Shown here: positions 1-5,250 of the stretch, in pieces | Numbering within the stretch: position 1 is the first letter of the stretch | Layout: each line of letters starts with the position of its first letter | Program-made: the position numbers and the translations under genes | The notes under the pieces: generated by a model | Seen by the model: the letters and a program-made list of their open reading frames with translations, nothing else | Database searches by the model: none | Told to the model about the DNA's origin: nothing | NCBI GenBank assembly: GCA_005773145.1 | Contig: SXHS01000319.1 | Coordinates: 1-5,250, forward strand | Origin: Planctomycetaceae bacterium | GTDB lineage: Bacteria > Planctomycetota > Planctomycetia > Pirellulales > Pirellulaceae | Length of the DNA stretch: 5,250 bases | Reading direction: 5' to 3'

Positions 1-1319
1 AGTTGATCCGCCAGCCACGTCGGCGCTATGGAACGCGCTAGAGGTTCTTGCACCACATATTGGCTCGGATCAACTCGAACGCGGTCCAGGTGCTCGCGTC
101 GCTCCGCCAGCGACAGCGTGCGGCCATCCACAGGAGGATGCGCGCGGTATATGTATGCCCGACGCAAGAGTAATCTATCGAACTGACTCTCCAGCAGGCG
201 CATCCCCTCGGCCATACCGCACCACCAGGTGGGCTTACACGCTAGAAGCAATTCCTCGCCCAATAAGAATTGGCATAAGCGCGGCCAATAAGCTTGAAAG
301 ACCGGGGACTCCGCCAATCCGCTGCCGACGGCATTGGCGATCGCCAGCTTGCCGCTGCGAACCGACTGTAACAACCCTGGCGAACCAGCGTTTCCATCTG
401 CGAGAAGTTCCAATGGGTCACAGTCTCCGTCATTGATTCGCCGCAATATGACGTCGACTGGCAACAGGCCGGCCAGAGTCTTCCAATACGTCTGTTCTCC
501 ACGTACGGTGAGGTCGCTCCCTTCCACCAGGGAGTACCCCAAATAGCGAGCCAAATAGCCGTCCTCAAAGTACCTTGAGCTGCGCGGCCCCGGCGACAAC
601 AGGACCACACGCGGATTGTCGTGATTGTCCGTGGCCATTCCCTGCAGCGTTTCTCGCAGCGCGGCAAAAAATGACGCCAACCTTTCGGTATGCAGCGACT
701 CAAGATCTCGCAGCAGCGTGCGAGAAATGATGATGCGATTCTCGAGCGCGTAGCCCGCCCCGGAAGGGCCTTGCGTGCGGTCGGAGAGGACGGACCAGCG
801 ACCATCCGCCTGCCGGGCCAGATTGCACGCGTGCAAAATCAGGTGGCCACTGGCTTGGGAGCCAATTTGGTGGCAGGCCAGCCAGTACAGCGGGTTCGCA
901 AACACGACCGTCGCTGGCAATACACCGGCGCGCAGGGCCCGCTGTGGACCGTAGACGTCAGCCAGAAAGGCATTGATCAACCGAGATCGCTGCTTCAGTC
1001 CCGCTGACAGTGTTTGCCAATCATCGGCTGAGATCAACAGCGGGAGGGGATCCAGCTCCCACGGGCGATCGGGGCCCTGCGGCGCTCCCACACTGTTGTA
1101 GCTGACGCCATTCTCTCGTAGCAACCGACGGGCCTGTTCTGCCCGTTGCGCCAACTTGAGCCCACCCACGCGTCCCACAGCCTCCGCAAACCGACGCCAA
1201 GCGGGCCGTAATTGCCCGTCGGCAAAGGCCTCATCGTAATCGCTCGATGCCTGCGCATAGCCCCGCCAGTCATTGTCTGCTCCGCAGTCTAGCGCAATCA
1301 GTGCGGACTCCTGATCCAT
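1..1319 (-). CDS. Circularly permuted type-2 ATP-grasp protein (DUF404/DUF407-like), N-terminal part
   Basis: This gene is open at the left edge: 439 complete codons are present and no stop is reached. It is predicted to be an ATP-dependent carboxylate-amine ligase of the circularly permuted ATP-grasp family. Its substrate is unknown and it is probably cytoplasmic, since no signal peptide or membrane segment is seen. Family hallmarks from the ATG are YDEAFADG near residue 40, LKQRSRLINAFLADVYGPQR near 110-130, RTQGPSGAGYALENR near 195, LLSPGPRSSRYFEDGYLARY at 240-259, VEGSDLTVRGE at 265-275, VDVILRRINDGDCDPLEL at 288-305, ANAVGSGLAESP at 328-339 and PTWWCG at 363-368. The remaining ATP-grasp region lies outside the window. 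The wording of these motifs resembles the long family form that carries an alpha-E domain at its C-terminus, which cannot be checked here. The start is uncertain: ATG at 1319 is chosen, GTG at 1322 adjoins it, and an in-frame TTG at 1346 lies 10 bases after GGAGGT. An in-frame TGA at 1350-1352 limits any further extension. The family call is firm; the biochemical role is inferred. Confidence 0.9.
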   Translation of the reverse strand, partial: MDQESALIALDCGADNDWRGYAQASSDYDEAFADGQLRPAWRRFAEAVGRVGGLKLAQRAEQARRLLRENGVSYNSVGAPQGPDRPWELDPLPLLISADDWQTLSAGLKQRSRLINAFLADVYGPQRALRAGVLPATVVFANPLYWLACHQIGSQASGHLILHACNLARQADGRWSVLSDRTQGPSGAGYALENRIIISRTLLRDLESLHTERLASFFAALRETLQGMATDNHDNPRVVLLSPGPRSSRYFEDGYLARYLGYSLVEGSDLTVRGEQTYWKTLAGLLPVDVILRRINDGDCDPLELLADGNAGSPGLLQSVRSGKLAIANAVGSGLAESPVFQAYWPRLCQFLLGEELLLACKPTWWCGMAEGMRLLESQFDRLLLRRAYIYRAHPPVDGRTLSLAERREHLDRVRVDPSQYVVQEPLARSIAPTWLADQ

Positions 1320-1423
1320 CACGTAGGCAACCCCATTTCCATGCAACTCTCACCGGACCTCCGGCATGCAGCGCGAGTGGAGCACCCGCATCCTGATCCG
1401 AGTTCAGTACTTTATCACAATTC
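1320..1423 (-). other. Intergenic gap between the DUF2126 gene and the ATP-grasp gene
   Basis: These 104 bases (77 if the TTG start is used) hold the GGAGGT motif and a small CCGG-AGGT-CCGG inverted repeat. No stem followed by a T-run and no convincing -35/-10 pair is seen on the minus strand. This fits read-through transcription within an operon. Confidence 0.5.
1357..1362 (-). promoter_or_regulatory. GGAGGT Shine-Dalgarno sequence before the ATP-grasp gene
   Basis: The minus strand reads GGAGGT here, the strongest ribosome-binding match in the gap. It stands 10 bases before an in-frame TTG (1344-1346) but 37 bases before the ATG (1317-1319), too far to serve the ATG directly. If it is functional, translation starts at TTG and adds nine residues. 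The ATG has only a weak GGGG (1331-1334) upstream. Flanking CCGG tetramers (1353-1356 and 1361-1364) could pair and place most of this motif in a four-base loop. Confidence 0.5.
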
Positions 1424-4400
1424 CTAGGGCGTATGAACATCGTCCCAGTTTGCCGCCTGCACCGGACGGCGCAGGTCCAGCGTGTGGGGATAGTCGCGAT
1501 TGACTTCCATCGGTGGCAAGATGATCGGTTCGACGCGGCGAATATAAGGGAAAAACCGCGCGATGCGACGGCTTTCGGCTTCGTATGAGTTCACCGGAAA
1601 TGCCTCGTAATTTCGCCCACCAGGGTGCGCGACGTGCCAAGTGCAGCCGCCGATACACTTTTCGTTCCAGGTGTCGATCAGCTCGAACACCAGTGGAGCG
1701 TGTACACCGATCGTGGGATGCAGGCAGGCGGCCGGTTGCCAGGCACGAAAGCGAATACCGGCCACAAATTCCCCAGGTGTATTCGTTCGTTGCAAAGGCA
1801 CGCGGCGTCCATTGCAGGTGAGTAGATGACGGGAATGTGTCATGCCACGGACCTTCACCTGTACGCGTTCCAGCGACGAATCCACGTAGCGACTGACGCC
1901 ACTGCCCGAACCTTCTTCACCCAGCACGTGCCATGGCTCAAGCGCCTGACGCAACTCCACCTCAATACCCTGCTCGGAGATCCGACCAATCAGCGGAAAG
2001 CGAAATTCAAAGTGCGCAGCGAACCAGGCGGGATCAAAAATCAGATCAGTTCGCGCTAGATGCCCCAAGACCTCAGCAAAGTCATTCGCAATATGATGTG
2101 GCAATAGAAATTGGTCGTGCAGCAGTGTGCTCCAACGTACCATGGAGCGTGTATAGGGCTCGGTCCAGAACGATACTAATAACCCACGCAAGAACAGTTG
2201 CTGGACCAAGCTCATGCGGGCATGCGGCGGCATTTCAAACGCGCGGAACTCGACGAGTCCCAATCGACCGACACTAGAATCTGGCGAAAACAGCTTGTCA
2301 ATGCAGAATTCCGTGCGGTGCGTGTTCCCCGTCACGTCAACGAGCAAATGCCGCAGCACCCGGTCCACCAACCAGGGGGGACATGGTTCAAGCTCGAGGT
2401 GGGGAAAGGCCGTCTCCAATTCGTAGATACTCTCGTGCCGGGCCTCATCCACACGCGGCGCCTGACTGGTAGGACCGATAAACAACCCGGAGAACAGGTA
2501 GGAAAGCGACGGATGATTATTCCAAAACGCCAACAGGCTGCGAAGCAGGTCGGGCCGACGCAAGAAGGGGCTATCTGCCGGCCTGGCACCACCCAACACA
2601 AAATGATTGCCTCCTCCCGTGCCGGTGTGCCGGCCATCCAGCATGAACTTGTCGGCTACCAATCCCGTCAGGCGGGCTTCATCGTAAAGCGTGGTGGTGA
2701 TTCGAGTGAGCTCATCCCAGCCACCAGATGGCTGCAAATTCACTTCAATCACGCCTGGGTCGGGGGTGATCTTAAAATGCGTCAGCCGATGATCGTGGGG
2801 GGGCGGATAACCTTCGATGCGCACCGGCAATTGCAACGCGGCGGCCGTCTGCTCCACTTCCCTCAATAGATGCAAATAGTTCTCGACATGACCAAGGGGG
2901 GGCATGAACACGTGCAGTATCCCCTCTCGGGCCTCCACGCACAGCGCGGTGCGGATTGGAGCGGCCGACGGATCCTCAGCGAACGATTTCCGCAGAGGGA
3001 TCTCAGCGGAAAACGCGGCGTCAGCGGCTGGCATCGTCGGCCCACGCGCCTGATGTAGTTGCAGTAGTTCCGCAGTTCCCTCGAACGGATCGCGAGGGAG
3101 CGTGTAATGCTCATCGTGGTGCGGCGACCATGGCATGGAATCCAGCGGCAAGCGAAATCCCAGGGGTGAATCGCCCGGGATAAGAAACATGTGTTCCGCC
3201 CGAAACAACCAGGAACTACTCTGCCATTCCGTGTGGTGCAAGTCGTAATGAGTCGGGCGCAAGGGGAGGGCGTAGCCTACAATTCGGTCGAGTCCTTGCT
3301 CAAGAACTCGCGCCAGGCGAGCTCGCTCGGGTGAATCTTGCAACCTGTGGTCCGCCGGAGCAACATTCGTTGGCAAACGGCGCTCCCGCCACAGGTAATA
3401 CCAAACGTCCTCGTACGCGGGGATTACATACTCGCCAACAACCCCTAACCGCTGGGCCAGCATGTGCATGAACCGCAAAGCATCGTCAGCTGAGAATCCA
3501 TACGACGCATCATCTCGCGCCATCCATGCCGGATCGTGCCAGATCGATTGGTGGTCTTTCCGCCAGAAACAGCCTAGCGCCCAGCGTGGCAACGGTTCGC
3601 CCGGATACCATTTGCCTTGACCGTAGTGCAACAATGGCCCGACGGAAAAACGATCAGCCAATCTCTGCAGCAATTCCCCGGCAAGGGAGCGTTTCTGCTC
3701 GCCCAGTGCTGCCGTATTCCATTCAGGTTGATCTCTAGCGTCCAGCGAAACGAACGTTGGCTCCCCCCCCATCGTCAGTCGGACGTCGTACCGGTCCAGC
3801 AAGCGATCCACCCGATCCCCCAACGCCATGATCCGCTCCCACTGCGCCTCGGTATATGGCCGGGTGACTCGCGGCGTCTCCTCGATGCGGTCCAAATGCA
3901 TTGAAAAATCGAACTCACATTCGGAGTCGCTAACGAGCCCCGAAATCGGTGCTGCGGTCTGCGGCTCAGGTGTCGCCGCCAGCGGTAGATGACCTTCGCC
4001 GGCTAGTAGGCCTGAGGTCGGATCGAGGCCAACCCATCCCGCGCCGGGGAGGAAGACCTCCGCCCAGGCGTGCAGATCCGTGAAATCCGCCTCCGCCCCG
4101 CTCGGTCCACTCAATGGCTTCACATCAGGCTTGAGTTGAATGAGGTATCCGGAAACAAATCGCGCCGCCAGTCCTAAGTGGCGCAAAATCTGCACGAGCA
4201 ACCAGGCACTGTCACGACACGAGCCGCTCCCTTTGGCAAGTGTTTCTTCACAGCACTGCACGCCGGGCTCAAGCCGAATTAGGTAGCCAACATCCTGGTG
4301 GACCATGCGATTCAGATCGACCAGGAAATCGACCGTACGCTGCCGCGCACGGGGTATCGCCTGCAGATATGCCGTCAGCCGACGGCCGGCTGGTTCTGCC

Positions 4401-4756
4401 CTTAGGCATGGTAACAGTTCCTCCTGCAAAGCCGGGGGGTAGTGGAAGGGAAACTCGAGTGCCTCGTCTTCCAAAAAGAAATCGAATGGGTTGATGACCG
4501 TCAGTTTCGCGACCAGGCGAACCGCCACGGTGAACTCCTGCGTGGGCTCCGGAAAGACCGCGCGGGCCAGGAAGTTGCCGTGAGGATCCTGCTGCCAATT
4601 GAGGAAGTGGTTCGCCGGCTCGATGTTCAGCGAGTACCCGGCAATGGGCGTACGGCAGTGTGCAGCCGGACGCAAGCGAATAACCTGCGGGCCGAGGGAA
4701 ACCAGCCGATCATAACGGTAGCTGGAACGGTGCGTGAGCGCAACGCGAATGGACAC
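1424..4756 (-). CDS. Transglutaminase-like and DUF2126 (putative amidoligase) fusion protein
   Basis: This complete 1110-residue protein has the usual length and architecture for its family. Residues 1-90 match the bacterial transglutaminase N-terminal region (THRSSYRYDRLVSLGPQVIRLRP). Residues about 150-265 form a transglutaminase/cysteine-peptidase core with the catalytic candidates C180 (GSGSCRDSAW), H229 (DLHAWAEV) and D245 (GLDPTSGLLAGEGH). Residues about 295-1100 are DUF2126, which Pfam names a putative amidoligase. Motifs there include TMGGEPTFVS at 328-337, GVIEVNLQPSGGWDEL at 668-683, TGTGGGNHFVLGG at 711-723, TGNTHRTEFCIDKLF at 809-823 and GLVEFRAFEMPPH at 833-845. The acidic residues and the GTGGGNH loop recall glutamine-synthetase-like ligases, which is an inference. 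No signal peptide or membrane segment is seen, so the protein is probably cytoplasmic. The start is GTG, supported by AGAGGA 8 bases upstream and by an N-terminus beginning exactly where the family begins. It lies between an alpha-E gene and an ATP-grasp gene. An odd point is a Cys pair at 168-169. A peptide-bond-forming or peptide-cleaving role is plausible; the substrate is unknown. Confidence 0.95.
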   Translation of the reverse strand: MSIRVALTHRSSYRYDRLVSLGPQVIRLRPAAHCRTPIAGYSLNIEPANHFLNWQQDPHGNFLARAVFPEPTQEFTVAVRLVAKLTVINPFDFFLEDEALEFPFHYPPALQEELLPCLRAEPAGRRLTAYLQAIPRARQRTVDFLVDLNRMVHQDVGYLIRLEPGVQCCEETLAKGSGSCRDSAWLLVQILRHLGLAARFVSGYLIQLKPDVKPLSGPSGAEADFTDLHAWAEVFLPGAGWVGLDPTSGLLAGEGHLPLAATPEPQTAAPISGLVSDSECEFDFSMHLDRIEETPRVTRPYTEAQWERIMALGDRVDRLLDRYDVRLTMGGEPTFVSLDARDQPEWNTAALGEQKRSLAGELLQRLADRFSVGPLLHYGQGKWYPGEPLPRWALGCFWRKDHQSIWHDPAWMARDDASYGFSADDALRFMHMLAQRLGVVGEYVIPAYEDVWYYLWRERRLPTNVAPADHRLQDSPERARLARVLEQGLDRIVGYALPLRPTHYDLHHTEWQSSSWLFRAEHMFLIPGDSPLGFRLPLDSMPWSPHHDEHYTLPRDPFEGTAELLQLHQARGPTMPAADAAFSAEIPLRKSFAEDPSAAPIRTALCVEAREGILHVFMPPLGHVENYLHLLREVEQTAAALQLPVRIEGYPPPHDHRLTHFKITPDPGVIEVNLQPSGGWDELTRITTTLYDEARLTGLVADKFMLDGRHTGTGGGNHFVLGGARPADSPFLRRPDLLRSLLAFWNNHPSLSYLFSGLFIGPTSQAPRVDEARHESIYELETAFPHLELEPCPPWLVDRVLRHLLVDVTGNTHRTEFCIDKLFSPDSSVGRLGLVEFRAFEMPPHARMSLVQQLFLRGLLVSFWTEPYTRSMVRWSTLLHDQFLLPHHIANDFAEVLGHLARTDLIFDPAWFAAHFEFRFPLIGRISEQGIEVELRQALEPWHVLGEEGSGSGVSRYVDSSLERVQVKVRGMTHSRHLLTCNGRRVPLQRTNTPGEFVAGIRFRAWQPAACLHPTIGVHAPLVFELIDTWNEKCIGGCTWHVAHPGGRNYEAFPVNSYEAESRRIARFFPYIRRVEPIILPPMEVNRDYPHTLDLRRPVQAANWDDVHTP

Positions 4757-4764
4757 GGGAGGGT

Positions 4765-4770
4765 TCCTCT
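4765..4770 (-). promoter_or_regulatory. Ribosome binding site of the transglutaminase/DUF2126 gene
   Basis: On the minus strand AGAGGA is followed by 8 bases and then GTG at 4754-4756. The spacing is near ideal, and this decides the GTG start. Confidence 0.7.
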
Positions 4771-4809
4771 GTGAGCCGGATGCTGGTTCGTCACTCGCGG
4801 GCAGGCTCT

Positions 4810-5250
4810 CTATTGCCCAACGTCGGCGACAAGGACCGGCGCCTGTTCCGGTTTGACGGCAAAAAACGTGGCGATTATGGCCTCTCCCACGCCGTTAAGC
4901 TTGGTCTGAAAGGCGTCGATAAATTCATGCAGTCCGTCAGCAACGATCTCGTCGATCTGCGCGTAGTCGAACTCGGAACGCAGACGCCCTAGCCGCTGTT
5001 CCGCCAGGTTTTGAAATTTACCCAGAGAACCGCCGGTGATCGCCAGTAAAGATTGCTCGCAGCGTAACAGACAAAAATACATGGCCCGAGGAAAATCACG
5101 ATCCAGCACCAAAAAACTCGCGACATTTCTGGGCGTGATACGGCCATACTTCTTGCGATACATCTCGAGCGCGCTGGCGGACTTCAACAGCGATGCCCAC
5201 TGACTGATGTCCACAGCGGTCCCGACATGCTCAGCCGTTGGAAGCAGCAA
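4810..5250 (-). CDS. Alpha-E domain protein (DUF403), C-terminal part
   Basis: The last 146 codons and a TAG stop are present, and the frame is open to the right edge. The TTG at the very edge is not taken as a start. Stand-alone alpha-E proteins are usually somewhat over 300 residues, so about half is missing. Recognisable family stretches are WASLLKSASALEMYRKKYGRITP at fragment residues 18-40, VASFLVLDRDFPRAMYFCLLRCEQSLLAI at 43-71, and LGRLRSEFDYAQIDEIVADGLHEFIDAF at 87-114, followed by a final helix ending near IIATFF at 125-130. The fragment is helical and soluble in appearance, with no membrane segment. Alpha-E is a helical domain of unknown activity that is regularly found beside, or fused to, circularly permuted ATP-grasp ligases and transglutaminase-like proteins. 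The stop lies 53 bases before the start of the transglutaminase-like gene on the same strand, suggesting one operon. The missing N-terminal part could be either alpha-E alone or an ATP-grasp/alpha-E fusion. Confidence 0.9.
   Translation of the reverse strand: MLLPTAEHVGTAVDISQWASLLKSASALEMYRKKYGRITPRNVASFLVLDRDFPRAMYFCLLRCEQSLLAITGGSLGKFQNLAEQRLGRLRSEFDYAQIDEIVADGLHEFIDAFQTKLNGVGEAIIATFFAVKPEQAPVLVADVGQ

Noticed and set aside
242..805. Open frame of 187 codons on the minus strand
   Set aside because: It overlaps the ATP-grasp gene in another frame of the same strand. The ATP-grasp frame carries conserved family motifs throughout this stretch, while this frame is rich in Arg, Trp and Ser with no recognisable motif.
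690..1007. Open frame of 105 codons on the plus strand
   Set aside because: It is antisense to the well-conserved ATP-grasp coding sequence, with no recognisable protein motif.
1353..1364. CCGG-AGGT-CCGG inverted repeat, considered as a terminator
   Set aside because: The stem is only four to five base pairs and no T-run follows on either strand, so it does not fit an intrinsic terminator.
2797..2803. Run of seven G on the plus strand, considered as a frameshift site
   Set aside because: It encodes the Pro run in EGYPPPHDH in an intact frame, and the protein continues with conserved motifs on both sides.
2198..2869. Open frame of 223 codons on the plus strand
   Set aside because: It lies entirely antisense to conserved DUF2126 motifs, has no family resemblance and a composition typical of the complement of a GC-rich gene.
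4442..4992. Two plus-strand open frames that cross the gap between the alpha-E and transglutaminase-like genes
   Set aside because: Most of their length is antisense to the two recognised genes, the translations show no known motif, and they do not suggest a gene in the 53-base gap.

Overview
All recognisable genes in this window lie on the minus strand and read from right to left: the C-terminal half of an alpha-E protein (right edge to 4810), a complete 1110-residue transglutaminase-like/DUF2126 protein (4756 to 1424), and the N-terminal part of a circularly permuted type-2 ATP-grasp protein (1319 to the left edge, still open). Nothing on the plus strand looks like a real gene. No RNA gene, mobile element, CRISPR array or long repeat was found.

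Layout. The two intergenic gaps are short: 53 bases between the alpha-E stop and the GTG start of the large gene, and about 80 to 105 bases between its stop and the start of the ATP-grasp gene. Neither gap contains a visible terminator with a T-run or a convincing promoter, so the three genes are probably co-transcribed from a promoter beyond the right edge. The large gene has a clear ribosome binding site. The ATP-grasp gene has a strong GGAGGT, but it is better placed for a TTG codon than for the ATG.

How the genes may work together. This is a known but biochemically uncharacterised association: an ATP-grasp ligase fold, the helical alpha-E domain, a transglutaminase/cysteine-peptidase fold, and a DUF2126 region that Pfam names a putative amidoligase. 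Comparative genomics of amidoligases (Iyer, Aravind and colleagues) predicted that such clusters make or attach a peptide or amide-linked tag. The sequence shows intact C-H-D transglutaminase residues and glutamine-synthetase-like motifs in the same polypeptide. The substrate and product cannot be read from the sequence.

Organism. Base composition is moderately GC-rich by eye, and GTG and possibly TTG starts are used. This fits many Gram-negative bacteria, including Proteobacteria and Planctomycetota, in which this cluster type occurs. I cannot assign a phylum with confidence.
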